NCBI RefSeq assembly: GCF_000321225.1 | Contig: NW_004450303.1 | Location: forward strand, 3,097,117-3,161,116 | Reading direction: 5' to 3' | Origin: Odobenus rosmarus divergens | Taxonomy: Eukaryota > Chordata > Mammalia > Carnivora > Odobenidae | DNA: 64,000 bases | Shown here: positions 10,148-20,519 of the stretch, one piece after another | Numbering within the stretch: position 1 is the stretch's first letter | Layout: the number at the start of each line of letters is the position of its first letter | Notes under the pieces: generated by a model | Told to the model about the DNA's origin: nothing | Seen by the model: the letters and a program-made list of their open reading frames with translations, nothing else | The model's database searches: none | Made by a program: the position numbers and the translations under genes

Positions 10148-10219
10148 AGACAGGTATTTTTAAAGTAGTTGTGTTCTTTGCACCTTTGACTACAAAGTCA
10201 AGTGTCATTTCTAAAAATT

Positions 10220-10930
10220 TTATTCAGAGAAAAAGTTTCTTCCTGTATCCAGTAACATTATGTCCTTCATTTTGGCCATTTCCTCCCTTCTTTTCTGAGA
10301 TCCCCCAACTAAATTATCCTCCAGGTTCCTGATTCCTTCTTCGGTAGGCTCTGTAACTGGAACTGGAGGTGTGGGAGAAGCTCACATTCAGAGCAATCCG
10401 GACCACGCCAGCTGCAATAACGTCAGGCTTATTGACAGAAGCAACTTTTACCTGTGCGTTGTCATGCGCGGACATCGCAGTAAAATGTTCTGCACCCTCA
10501 GTGTCATGTGAAGGCTCTATGCCACTCTAGGAAGATGCTGTGATAGAGACACAAAACATATCCTGGCTGATTGATGCTCATATTAGATGGGTTTCAGGCA
10601 GGGAGGAGTCTCTATAGAGCAAATATTTGAGCAGCTGCTCTTAAACACTTTAAGATCGCAGCCTATACGATGGATCCTGATGTGCGGGTAAAATTATACA
10701 ACTGATTTCCTGTCAGCACCAGTTCTGTCCCAGGTTCTAGCTTAATTTTTGTTGTGTCTCATATCAGATCAATAAAGTTTTGAATGTGGTATGAAGGAAA
10801 AGTCCAGGTTTTTCCATTCTGTGACACCACTGCAACATTCACAAATAAAGGTATAGATGGGAAAATGGTTTTGTGCTCACGTTCCTCAGGAATCTCTCCT
10901 ATTCTATCCTAATATAAACTGTCAATCAAT
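10220..10930 (-). pseudogene. Unidentified processed-pseudogene-like remnant
   Basis: Read on the minus strand, connected protein-like segments occur in order. From right to left they are IPEEREHKTIFPSIPLF, VNVAVVSQNGKTWTFPSYH, IQNFIDLI, a stop, then KLEPGTELVLTGNQLYNFTR, then after stops and frame shifts DTEGAEHFTAMSAHDNAQV, KVASVNKPDVIAAGVVRIA and finally PPVPVTEPTEEGIRNLEDN before a stop at 10220-10222. AATAAA follows the stop at once. In-frame stops near 10640, 10600 and 10780 and at least two frame shifts show that it is dead. No introns are apparent over about 700 bases, suggesting a retrocopy. The parent gene was not recognised. The 5' limit is uncertain. Confidence 0.5.
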
Positions 10931-11176
10931 TTGGCAATTAGATCGAATAAGATGTGAGAGTGTTACTGGGAGTGTATTTGTTCTTTGTTTAAAAATAAAA
11001 GTCTACTTTACATTGTACACGCAATTCCCAAGATATATTAAAAAAAAAAAATCATCAAACCTCCAAGAGTCCCTCAATATCATTAATTTCTTCTTTTACA
11101 ATGAGTCAGTCAAATAAAAGGCAGTTTATTTCAGAGCATTTCCATGGACCAGGCACTAGGGTGGTATTCTTAAATA
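10931..11176. other. Unassigned sequence
   Basis: AT-rich with an A-run at 11040-11051. The remnant described to its left may extend into it. Confidence 0.4.
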
Positions 11177-11190
11177 GAGCAGACTTTATT

Positions 11191-11387
11191 TATTTATTTT
11201 TATTCTTAAGATTTTATTTATTTGAGAGAGAGAGCAAGAGAGCACATGAGAGCAGGGTGAGGGGCAGAGGGAGAAGCAGGCTCTTTGCTGAGCAGGGAGC
11301 CCGATGCGGGGCTCAATCCCCAGACTCCAGGATCATGACCTGAGCCAAAGGCAGCCGCTTAACTGACTGAGCCACCCAGGTGCTCTT
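11191..11387 (-). mobile_element. CanSINE, full length
   Basis: Perfect 14-bp target-site duplication GAGCAGACTTTATT at 11177-11190 and 11388-11401. The internal sequence has several differences from the young consensus (CAAAGGCAGCCGCTTAAC, CCCAGGTGCTC), so it is a slightly older copy. Confidence 0.95.
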
Positions 11388-11401
11388 GAGCAGACTTTAT
11401 T

Positions 11402-12269
11402 CCAAAGCCATCATAATGATCAAGATTTTAAATTTTTAAATCTGCAAGAATTATTTAAAATATACATTATTTTTTATCAGAGAATTTATTTTGTAAGTAA
11501 ACTTTTAAGGAAATTGTTTTATCTCATGATTTAGGTATCTCACAAACCACAAATAAATGTGATTACTGGAGACAGAATTTCCTTTCCTTTTATTATAGGC
11601 ACATTTCTCTGTAACTGATTTGCTCACTCTAATTTTATAGAAACTTAATTTAGCCCTTCAATTAATTCCATGTATTAATTTTACCAGTTTCTGCTGTATG
11701 ATAAATATACTAATTTTCTGTGGCTAGAAATTCATAGTTCCATGAACACTGTGTGGGTAACATGAGTTTGCTAGCTCTTTTCTATTTCCATTCTTTCCTC
11801 TCACTGTGGTAAGAATAATCCATTACTATTGAACTCTGTTCTTTAGCACAATTAGAGCTCAAATTGCCTACACAATTGAGTGTTTAAAGGAGATATATAA
11901 GATGTGTGGTTTAAGCTTAAATGGGGAAAGAAAACACTTACATTGTTTTCACCCTTACATCTTGAAGAATCCAGTGTGGTGCAATGTCTTTATGGCTAAT
12001 GAGATGAGCAACATTGATTTTAACACAGGCCTGCGCCTCTTTATGATAAGGAAAGTCAGAAAAACACTCCTGTTGATATATGGAGCAAAGAATGGCAAGC
12101 TGTTCTTTCAGATAATGATAAATCAAATGTTTAATGAGGAAATCTCAGAAGACATTTTAGTATTTAGAAGTGCTTATAGCAAAATAAGTGTAAAATAGTA
12201 GAGATAGTTCATTATTACCAGCCACACTCTTTTTTCTTTTTCACTAAGTAAAAATAAATGCATCTCTAA
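11402..12269. other. Unassigned AT-rich sequence
   Basis: No repeat family recognised. A 98-codon plus frame (11902-12198) is open but has no motif and sits in AT-rich sequence. It was not accepted as a gene. Confidence 0.5.
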
Positions 12270-12440
12270 ATAGCATGAGGTGGTGGTGTATACTGGAAAG
12301 TATCTAGGGCTTAATTGACAAGATGGTAATTTTGTTCAGATTGCTGTGACATACCAGCTTGACCTTGGATAAGCTGCTTGCATTCCCAAGGCTTCACTTT
12401 CTTATTAGTAAAAGAGGCATGTGATAGACGCCTATGTACA
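12270..12440 (-). mobile_element. MIR element
   Basis: Contains ACCAGCTTGACCTTGGATAAGCTGC, then AAGGCTTCACTTTCTTATTAG and TAAAAGAGG: the antisense MIR order ('agctgtgtgaccttgggcaag ... cctcagtttcctcatctgtaaaatggg'). Confidence 0.65.
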
Positions 12441-12819
12441 CTGAATGTGAATGATGAGAGCCAAGGTCTGAGTAAGGAAATATAAGGCCATCTAGAAATT
12501 TCAGTGGATTTCTTCTTTCAATATATTTACAATAAATCTTTTACTATGATTTTTTTTAATTTCTAGGAAGCATTTCTTTGAGTAATTCAGAAAAAAGACC
12601 AGCCTCAACAGAGGGAGGGCAGACAGCAGAGTTTTCCAGGAATTTTGAGTTCTATCTGGAATTTGCTCATAGGCCAGGCTAAATACCCTGGTGATAAAAA
12701 GAAAACCTATTTCTTTCTTCCTTGATCTTTCTTCAGGCTTCTCCGGTAGAGGGTAATTGTACAGAGGGCATATTCAGTGTAATATACTCATCAAATACTT
12801 GGTATTTGGGCAGTTTGTT
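12441..12819. other. Unassigned sequence
   Basis: No repeat family or coding signal recognised. It lies between two MIR fragments. Confidence 0.45.
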
Positions 12820-12910
12820 TAATGTCCACCTCACAGGGTGGTTTAAGAAGATCAAATGAAGCTCGGGACACGTGGTTAGTGCTCAGTGTTAGTCACAATC
12901 AGCGATCAGC
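12820..12910 (-). mobile_element. MIR 5' fragment
   Basis: CACCTCACAGGGTGGTTTAAG, AAGATCAAATGA and GTGGTTAGTGCTCAG follow the antisense MIR block 'cctcatagggttgttgtgaggattaaatgag ... cagtgcctggcac'. Confidence 0.55.
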
Positions 12911-13379
12911 ATTCTGCTTTCTTACTCCCACTCCCTCTGCTGAAGGTCAGACTTTGACCTCTAGGGGAGACTTGTTGCTATAACCTCCTAACTAGTCCTC
13001 TTGCTTCTAGCTTCGCCCTTCCCGAATTCAGACTGCATGCCAGTACCGGGTTAATTTTACCCAACGGTACCTTTAATTATGTCATTTTCCTATTAAAAAC
13101 CATCAATAACTTCCCCATTTTCAAAAGGTTAAATAAAATTGTAAGTCCTTAACCTTTGCCCAGGACCCGTGGTTCCATCTGGCTTGTCTAGCCTCAACTA
13201 ACTTTCTGTCTGTTTGTCTTTAATGTGGTCATTCCACACCATGCAAACGGGTTTCCTAGCAGGGTCCTAGACATGCTTTCCCTTTTACTTGAAACATCTT
13301 GCTTGTTCCTCCGTTTGACTATCCAAATTTTACCCATTTCTCAATACAGAGTTTAAGTACTACATTCTCCTGAACCTTC

Positions 13380-13756
13380 ATTTTAAATTAATTATTTAAT
13401 TAATGATTTTAAATTCCACTATAATTGGGACATCTGGGTGGTCCGTTAAGCATCTGCCTTCAGCTCAGGTCATGATCCCAGGGTCCTGGGATCGAGCCCC
13501 ACATAGGTCTCCCTGCTCGGCGGGAAGCCTGCTTCTCCCTCTCCCTCTCCCTCTGCTTGTGTTCCCTCTCTCTCTGACAAATAAATAAATAAAATCTTAA
13601 AAAAATACATTCCACTATTATTAACATGTAGTGTTAGTTTTGGGTGTACAGTATAGTGATTCAGCAATTCCCTACGTTACTCAGTGCTCACCAAGGTTAA
13701 GTAAGTGTACTTGTCATCACCTTGGCCCGCCTATTTCACTCATCCTCCCACCCACC
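13380..13756 (-). mobile_element. Carnivore L1 3' end, inserted in L2
   Basis: Antisense L1 tail (A-rich on the element strand: TTTTAAATTAATTATTTAAT) and 3' UTR blocks TTAACATGTAGTGTTAG, TACAGTATAGTGATTCAGC and CAGTGCTCACCAAGG. It is bounded by a perfect TCTCCTGAACCTTC duplication (13366-13379, 13757-13770). Severely 5'-truncated to about 200 bases of L1 sequence, and itself split by a CanSINE. Confidence 0.88.
13425..13604 (+). mobile_element. CanSINE nested in an L1 3' end
   Basis: Sense copy with an altered head (GGACATCTGGGTGGTCCG, lacking several bases of the usual GGTGGCTCAGTCGG), intact CT-rich body and AAATAAATAAATAAAATCTT tail. The flanks ATTCCACTATAATT and ATTCCACTATTATT are its diverged target-site copies within the L1. 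Confidence 0.92.
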
Positions 13757-13870
13757 TCTCCTGAACCTTCTTGACATTGGCCGATGCTCCTTGTTGTTTT
13801 TCTTTTCTTAAGACTTCTCATACTCTATTTCTCACTAACTGGACTGGACTCCACTTTTCACTTTATCACA

Positions 13871-14915
13871 GAGATATGTGGTATTGCTCTTTACCTAGAG
13901 GAAAGGGTTAATAAGCGCTAAATTCTTCAGGCAATGTAACCTTTCCTTTTCCTTCAGGGAAGTAGAACTATTTAATTTAACAGATCAAGAGTATAGATTT
14001 ATATATCGTTTGCCTAACATTTTAGTGCTGGCTATGAGTCGTAAGATTTGCCAGTCAAGTTTACTTTGTTCTGCTGGTTGCTATTTGCATGTAAATGTAT
14101 CGGTTTGGTTAATTCTGCTCTGATATAATTTTCCACTTTTTTAAAAATTTCTTTGCATGCATACAATCATTTCTTGTGTTATCTGAGAGAATGACAATTC
14201 TGTTTCAAAGATTATTCAGAGCTTCCTAGAAAGCAAAATGGAACCCAAATTCCCACTACATATTTAATTTTACTGATTCAATTATATCTTTGCTATTTAC
14301 ATCTATGTTGTGAAAGTTAAATAATGTACGTGAGAATACTTTGATTCCTATAAAGCTTCATACAGTTACTCTTGTTTTATGAGTTATTTTCAAAATGTCA
14401 AAAACGAACAATACCCCTTCATTTCCACAGAGTAATAGCAATCTTGGACTCAATCCCTATGTCCGCTTGCCCTCCAAACTGGTTATAATTACACTTCCTC
14501 GGGTTTGTGAACCCTATTTACATGGGAGGAAAAAGAGAGACAAGTTGTCACTGGTTAAAAGAAACATGCATGCATGTTTGGGATCACTCCCAGAAAATTC
14601 CAGAGGGGTTCTGAGTTTGCACTGTACCAGTGAGCAAGTTCTCCTTCCCGCTCCCATGCCAGAGATGGTTCACCTTCAGCTAACCATTCAGATCTTGGCT
14701 ATGCTGTTAATAAGATTCTTTCTTTTGAAATGACGTGGACATAATCCTGAAAAGAAATCTGTATATATTTTCCAATTTTAAGATTTACTGTCTTCAAAAT
14801 GTTAAATAGACAACAAAGTAATACGCAGGAAAAAGAGTACGATGTTACTATTTTTCAAAAATTGTTAAGAGTGGGATGGAAAAAATGATGAAGTCAAGAA
14901 AAGACTTTGAGTTTC
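13871..14915. other. Unassigned AT-rich sequence
   Basis: No repeat family recognised. The 112-codon plus frame at 14395-14733 is the longest here. It lacks recognisable domains, a signal peptide or splice context and was not called. Confidence 0.5.
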
Positions 14916-15163
14916 TTTTTTTATTTCATTTTTAAAAATCTAAATGAATTATTTAATTAAATTAATTAATTAAAAATTAAAATTAAATTAATTAACATAA
15001 ATGTGTTACTGGTTTCAGAGGCAGAAGTCAGTGATTCATCAGTTGCATATAACACCCAGTGCTCATCACATCACGTGCCCTCCTTAATGCCCCTCACCCA
15101 GTTACCCCATCCCCCCGCCCCACATCCCCTCCAGTAACCCTCCGTTTGTTTCCTGTGCTTAAG
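14916..15163 (-). mobile_element. Carnivore L1 3' end, 5'-truncated
   Basis: Starts with an AATTAATTAAA-rich tail complement (14930-15000), then GTGATTCATCAGTTGCATATAA, CACCCAGTGCTCATCAC and CCTCCTTAATGCCCCTCACC, all antisense L1 3' UTR. Flanks AAGACTTTGAGTTTC (14901-14915) and AAAGACTGAGTTTC (about 15164-15177) look like the target-site duplication. Confidence 0.85.
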
Positions 15164-15180
15164 AAAGACTGAGTTTCAAG

Positions 15181-15580
15181 CATGAATACGAACAACTTTT
15201 TTTTTTTTATCTTAAACTTGCTATAGTTTGTTTGTTCTGTTTTGTTTTTTGTTTCCCAGCAACTACTTCACTGTGCAGCCTTTGGCTCTGCTTGTAACAG
15301 GTTCAGTTGGCCTCTCGGAGTCATCTGGCTTCTCCGCTTCTACCTGACAAGTGAGGTATTTGCTGTCAGTGAAATGGGCTGAATCAAAGAGGCGTCGCTG
15401 TCTATATGCCAAACTGGTGAGTCGACAGGAGGTAGCAGTGGCGTGGGGCCAGCAGCTCACTGGCTACCCTCACTTTAACTCACTCCTAGGTTGTTAATAG
15501 GAGACTCCAGGAGCTCAGTAGACAAGTAGCCTACTCTACTTTGGTCTCAAAATAGTGATCTATTTAAAAAAATAATACAG
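15181..15580. other. Unassigned sequence with a CpG-bearing minus-strand frame
   Basis: The minus-strand frame 15460-15263 (MSCWPHATATSCRLTSLAYR... CTVK) has better amino-acid balance than most chance frames here and keeps several CpG sites in an AT-rich setting. A possible minus-strand 3' splice site (GACTCACCAG) and donor (CAG|GTAGAA) lie within it. No family recognised. It could be chance. Confidence 0.25.
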
Positions 15581-15778
15581 GGGCACCTGGGTGGCTCAGT
15601 CATTGAGCGTCTGCCTTCGGCTCAGGTCATGATCCCAGGGTCCTGGGATCGAGTCGCGCCTCAGGCTCCCTGCTCCTTGGGAGTCTGCTTCTCCCTCTCC
15701 CACTCCCCCTGCTTGTGTTCCCTCTCTCGCTGTGTCTCTCTCTGTCAAATAAATAAAACCTTTAAAAAAAATAAAGTA
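15581..15778 (+). mobile_element. CanSINE, full length
   Basis: Head GGGCACCTGGGTGGCTCAG, body with CCCACTCCCCCTGCTTGTG and TCGCTGTGTCTCTCTCTG (young arctoid type), tail AAATAAATAAAACC. Flanked by A-rich target copies ending AATAATAC (to 15578 and 15789). Confidence 0.95.
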
Positions 15779-15919
15779 AAAAATAATACTACCAATATTT
15801 ACCAATAAATATCAATAATTATCAATAAATTATGAATTAGATCATTATCTTGATAAAAGAGAAGTAACTGCAGTGCTTTAATGCCCCGTATGGAATTTTC
15901 TTTGTTGGTAATCAATTCT

Positions 15920-16186
15920 TTTTTTTTTTTTTGTTATGTTATGTTAGTCACCATACAGTACATCATTAGTTTTTGATGTAGTGTTCAATGATTCATTATT
16001 TGCGTATAACACCCAGTGCTCATTACAACATGTGCCTTCCTTAATACCCATCACTGGGCTAACCCCATCCCCTCATCCCCTCCCCTCTGAAACCCTCAGA
16101 TTGTTTCCCAGAGTCCACAGTCTCTCATGGTTCATCTGATTTCCCCCTTTCAGTTTTCCTTTCCTTCCCATAATGTTCTCCGTGCT
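15920..16186 (-). mobile_element. Carnivore L1 3' end, 5'-truncated
   Basis: Poly-T, then TTATGTTAGTCACCATACAG, ACATCATTAGTTTTTGATG, AACACCCAGTGCTCATTAC and TCATGGTTCATCTGATTTCC: antisense 3' UTR of a young carnivore L1. Candidate target copies TGGTAATCAATTCT (about 15906-15919) and TGGTAATCTATTCG (about 16187-16200) differ at two positions. Confidence 0.9.
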
Positions 16187-16350
16187 ATGGTAATCTATTC
16201 GTATGCATGCTAATTAAGTTGATCAAACTGCTGTTCTTCTGTAGCAGATTTCCTTAATCTGTGTTTATTTCTCTCAGGATATCAAAGAATCTTAATTTTC
16301 ATGAGTTTGCTACATGTTGGCCCTGTCTTTAAAACCCGGGTCAATAGACG

Positions 16351-16550
16351 GGGCGCCTGGGTGGCTCAATTGGTTAAGCATCTGCCTTGAGGCTCAGGTC
16401 ATGATCCCAGGGTCCCAGGATCCGGCCCTGCATCACATCAGGGATCCCCCCTCAGCGGGGAGTCTGCTTCTCCCGCTGCCCTTCCCCCTGGCTCATGCTT
16501 TTACTCTCTTTCTCTAATAAATAAATAAAATCTTTTAAAATAATAAAATA
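16351..16550 (+). mobile_element. CanSINE, full length
   Basis: GGGCGCCTGGGTGGCTCAAT head. The body has a small insertion (CATCACATCAGGGATC) relative to the usual sequence. Target copies AAAACCCGGGTCAATAG (16331-16347) and AAAACTGGGTCAATGG (16551-16566) are diverged, implying an older insertion. Confidence 0.94.
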
Positions 16551-16566
16551 AAAACTGGGTCAATGG

Positions 16567-17069
16567 AGTTGTTGGTGTTGGAATTCTCTAGCACTCAAAC
16601 TACATTTGGGCATTATGGATATTGAACCTGGTTAGTCTCATAAGCCACAGGGAGCAATTGCTTCCCTCCCTTTTCTATTTTAGTTTGCCTGTGGACTAGA
16701 AGATGCAATCTAGCATAAGGACAACCTTTATTGCTTTTTAACCCACGTAGCTAACATAATATCTTACATATACATGAGGGTTTCAGAAACATTTGATCTT
16801 ACTGATAATGGTAAAATATGACAAATAGTATTTTACATTTAGAAAGGTAGTGTTTGCTAAAGGACTATATACTTTGTAACTGAGCACTGTGGTACATTCT
16901 CCTAAAGCTTGAGCTCACTTGTCCCTCATAATAATTTCATTTTACAGTGTGGAAATGGACTTGGGAACTTGCTTAAGATTTAGGATGAATATATTTTACG
17001 CTAAAAGACAGGTTTGATTCAAGCTGTCTCTGGAATTATCAGACATATTTTATCAGATTTGATTAATGA
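16567..17069. other. Unassigned sequence
   Basis: No repeat family or coding signal recognised. Confidence 0.5.
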
Positions 17070-17310
17070 TAGCTGGCATTTACAGCATTCTTAATATGTG
17101 AAACGGTGTCCTAAGTAAATGTTTTACATCTATTAACTTAGCCTAACAGCAACACAAGGAAATAGGTGGATTATTATTTATGTTTTGGAAAGGCAAAATG
17201 CACACATTAAAAGTTTTAGTAGCTAGGGCCCCAAGGTCCTGTAGCTGATAAAAGGCCTAAGTGGAATTTAAGCCATGGAAGTCATTTCAAAGACCTTGCT
17301 CTCTGTTGAT
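17070..17310 (+). mobile_element. MIR element
   Basis: Ordered sense MIR blocks: GCATTCTTAATATGTGAAACGG, GTTTTACATCTATTAACTTAGC, TAGTAGCTAGGGCCCCAAGG and TCCTGTAGCTGATAAAAGGCC. High divergence. Confidence 0.65.
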
Positions 17311-17544
17311 TTTTTATACAGCTTTTCATTTAAAATTAGGCTGTAACCTAGTAGGTGATTATTATATAAGATTCCATTCCTCACTTTGAATAATTTTCTG
17401 TGTTTTCCTACCTAAGTCATTTAATTTTATTGAGCTTTCCTTTTCATTTTTATAAAATTATCTCTTACTGATGTTTCTATATTAGCTTCATCAAAAGATT
17501 GTTGTTGGGATTCATCATGCAATGTGTTCAATATAAAGCAAGAT

Positions 17545-18540
17545 AAAAATCATATGTTATACACAAACACACCCAACTAACTTTTGATAAAGGTACAGAA
17601 ATAATTCAATGGAACAATTTTCAACAGATGGTGCTACAGCAATGGACATCCTGAAAAATGCATTTCAACCTAAACCTCACAGTTTTTCAAAAATTAAAAT
17701 AGAGTATAGATTTAAATGCAAAATGTAGGACTATAAAGCAATTAGGAAAAAAGCAAAGGAGAATATCTTCAGGACTTAGGACTTGGACATGATATCAGAA
17801 ACATGATCCATCAAAAATGTTTTTGATAAATTGAATGTCATCAAAATAATAAATTTTGCTCTGTGAAAGGACCCTGTTAAGAGAATAAAAAACACAAGTT
17901 ACACACTAGGGGACAATATTTTCAAACCCTATATCTGACAAAGGAGTTATATCTAAAGTGTATAAAGAATTAGCAAAAGTCAACAATAAAAAAAGTTAGA
18001 AAATGGACAAAAGACATAAATCAATATTTCCCAAGGAGAAGATGCTTAAGGCAAATAAGCACAGGAAAGGATATTCAACCTCATTCATTAATTTGTATTA
18101 AGAAAATGCACATCAAAACCACAATGAACTATCCCTCTACACTATAAGAATAGCTAAAGTTAAAAATGCTGGCAACTCCAGGGGTGCTTGGGTAGCTCAA
18201 TGGGTTAAGCATCTGACTCTTAATTTCAGCTCAGATCATGCTCTCCAGGTCCTGGGGTCAGTCCCTGCTCAGCGGGGAGTCTGCTTGTCTCCCTCTCCCT
18301 CTGCCCCTCCCCCTGCGCTCTTTCTCTCTCTCTCAAATAAACAAATAAATCTTAAAAAAAAAAAATACTGGCAACTCCAAATGCTGGTGAGTATGCCAAC
18401 AAACTGAATTTCTTACTCATTGCTGGTGGGTATCTAGAGTGGTACAATTACCCTGAAGAAAGTTCGGCAGTCACTTCATGGGAATCTATGTACTATTTTT
18501 GTGTATGAGTTTTGAATTATATCATAATAAAAAGTTAAAG
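17545..18540 (+). mobile_element. Old L1 ORF2 C-terminus and 3' end, with a CanSINE inside
   Basis: Sense remnants of L1 ORF2 are readable in broken frames: CTTTTGATAAAGGTACAG (FDKGT), AAATGGACAAAAGACATAAA (the WTKDIN-type region) and CATCAAAACCACAATGAACT (the QSKP/YH region). It ends near ATATCATAATAAAAAGT. The element is split by a CanSINE at 18181-18360. Many stops and indels; no function expected. Confidence 0.85.
18181..18360 (+). mobile_element. CanSINE nested in L1
   Basis: Older head variant (GGGGTGCTTGGGTAGCTCAAT, then CATCTGACTCTTAATTTCAG). Flanked by AAAAATGCTGGCAACTCCA (to 18180) and AAAAATACTGGCAACTCCA (18361-18379), a 19-base duplication with one difference, both lying in L1 sequence. 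Confidence 0.95.
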
Positions 18541-19693
18541 AAATCACGTGTGAAACATAGTAAGATGGAAATGGGCTATTATTGTATTTATTGTTTAGTT
18601 GCAATGGTAAAAATAACATTATTGATAATAATGTACATATAATAGACATGTATGGCCTATTTTTAAAAGTGTTTGCTTTTAGTTGCTTCCAATTAAGATA
18701 CCTAAAACGTTCCAACAATTTAAGGGGACAAATGGCTTGCGGCTGTAAGGGAATCATTTTATTTGAAAAAATTCAGACCGACCACTGGATGGCAGTAGAG
18801 GTCTGGGTTTTGTTCATTTGGCGTTTGTTTTAGAGAAAGCTGAGAAAATTAAGGGCCAAATTTGGTTTGCCCTCAGCAAACAAAAATCTGTAATGATAGA
18901 CATTATTGATGATTAGCAAGGTTTAAGATCCAAATCCACTCATTAAAAAAATTAACGTTGGTGTAAGTTAAAACGTCTAATAAATAACACTGCAAGAGAC
19001 TACATGCGGAATAAAACTGTAAAATAAATCTTGGGCTAACCATCTGGGATGAAAATGAATAATTTTCGAGAAAAAAAGTTTGGCATTGAGTTCTGGATGG
19101 CATTTACAATATTCTCCTTCAAAATCTTAACAGCTTTCAGAAATTTTAAGTAACTCTTTTATTTCTGCCTCTTCCTACTAATAATTACATAAAATTCAGC
19201 TGTACTTTATTTCTTATCTGGGAAAAAGTCTTCTTTTAGATTTATAGATTAAAGCAATCCAGTTTATGAGGCAGAGGAAAAAAATTCTGCTGTTTTTATG
19301 ATATCATATTTCAAAATACTCCATATCTTTTATTTTGATAAAGTTGAGGGGAAAAAAAAAATCCCTGTATCACTTGTTGGGTTTTCTGTAAAATTTACTT
19401 GCTAGGGGGAACATTGACTTAATATCAAGTTTCAAGGGATCCTATGTTTTTCTTAATTAATGAGGTTAACTTATTCAAACATCTCATTCTAAATATATAT
19501 CGTCATCAAGGACATTTTTGAGGTATTTTTGAGGTACTTATTTGCATATGTTACTGTTCTTTTGTGTCATTTTAATGTCCATGGAATAAAATGATGGATA
19601 TCAGATCTGGGACTGTGTTTGTTGGAAAGACACATTCAAAATTTCACTTGAACGTTCATAGTAGCCTTAAAGCAAATTTCCACGAGTCAGCAT
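18541..19693. other. Unassigned AT-rich sequence
   Basis: No repeat family recognised over 1.15 kb. The short frames on both strands at 18476-18833 have no recognisable motif. Confidence 0.5.
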
Positions 19694-19709
19694 TGTAATG
19701 ATTTTTTTT

Positions 19710-19912
19710 CTTAACTATTTTTTTAAGATTTTATTTATTTATTTGACAGAGAGAGACACAGCAAGAGAGGGAACACAAGCAGGGGGAGTGGGAGAGGGAG
19801 AAGCAGGCTTCCCGCCGAGCAGGGAGCCCGATGTGGGGCTGGATCCCAGGACCCTGGGATCATGACCTGAGCCGAAGGCAGACGCTTAATGACTGAGCCA
19901 CCCAGGTGCCCC
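19710..19912 (-). mobile_element. CanSINE (left member of a doublet)
   Basis: Young antisense copy bounded by a perfect 16-base repeat TGTAATGATTTTTTTT (19694-19709 and 19913-19928). The right target copy overlaps the poly-T of the next CanSINE, so the two elements abut. Confidence 0.96.
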
Positions 19913-19920
19913 TGTAATGA

Positions 19921-20097
19921 TTTTTTTTAAAATTTTATTTATTTATTTATTTGTCAGAGAGAGAGAGAGCACAAGCAGAGGGAGAAGCAGACTCCCTGCT
20001 GAACAAGGAGCCCTATATGGGACTCCATCCCAGGACCGTGAGATCATGACCTGAACTGAAGGCAGACGCTTAACTTACTGAGCCACCCAGGCATCCC
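19921..20097 (-). mobile_element. CanSINE (right member of a doublet)
   Basis: Antisense copy directly following the left member, with a shorter body (GAGAGAGCACAAGCAGAGGG) and more differences (GAACAAGGAGCCCTATATGG, CCCAGGCATCCC). It is the older of the two; the left member inserted at its A-tail. Confidence 0.95.
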
Positions 20098-20368
20098 ATG
20101 GTATTGTATTGACTTTTACAACCAAATGGTTCAATTTTGAGTCTGCCTTCTACAATGCCATCCAAACGTTATGTATGCTAGACAATGAGAAAGAAGTGGA
20201 ATGTCTTATAATGAGACGTCCACAGCGAGGCAGAGATGGTAATACATTACCATGGTAGCATTGTTGTGGGGTTTGAGTGTGATAGTGCTTCGGATGAGTT
20301 TAGTATTGTGACTGTCCCGGGGCAGATGCCCAATGAATCCCATTTGCTGTGAGTACCTGGTTGGGATC

Positions 20369-20425
20369 AGTAATGGATAAGTCAGAGCATCCTCCTCCAA
20401 GCAAGCCCACAGAAGTGACCTGATT
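20369..20425 (+). repeat. 57-bp duplicated block, copy 1
   Basis: The block starting AGTAATGGATAAGTCAGAGC and ending GAAGTGACCTGATT matches 21699-21755 at 54 of 57 bases, at an offset of 1330 bases in direct orientation. The flanks are not clearly alike. It does not match any repeat family known to me. Confidence 0.9.
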
Positions 20426-20519
20426 GTGATCAGAAGATCCTAAAGCATAATATATGATACTAAGGCATAACAGACTTTTAGCATGGTAGAGTGTTTTAAA
20501 ATAAAGAGCTAATATTAAT

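Larger units (their letters stand above)
12950..13870 (+). mobile_element. L2 LINE 3' region containing a nested L1 and CanSINE
   Basis: Blocks CCTCCTAACTAGTCCTCTTG, CAGACTGCATGCCAG, CATCAATAACTTCCCCATTTT, AACCTTTGCCCAGGACC, CACCATGCAAACGGG and TAGACATGCTTTCCCTTT follow the L2 3' order ('cctcctaactggtctccctgcttc ... cattgcacttagaataaaatcc'). It is interrupted at 13380-13756 by an antisense L1, flanked by the 14-bp repeat TCTCCTGAACCTTC, and resumes after it. Confidence 0.7.

Noticed and set aside
11902..12198. 98-codon plus frame
   Set aside because: No recognisable motif, and it lies in AT-rich unassigned DNA.
14395..14733. 112-codon plus frame
   Set aside because: No domain, repeat or splice support; AT-rich context; length is within chance for 64 kb.
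15581..15650. tRNA-like sequence (GGGCACCTGGGTGGCTCAG...) considered as a tRNA gene
   Set aside because: It is the head of a CanSINE with degraded B box and no cloverleaf 3' half; the same holds for all other CanSINE heads.
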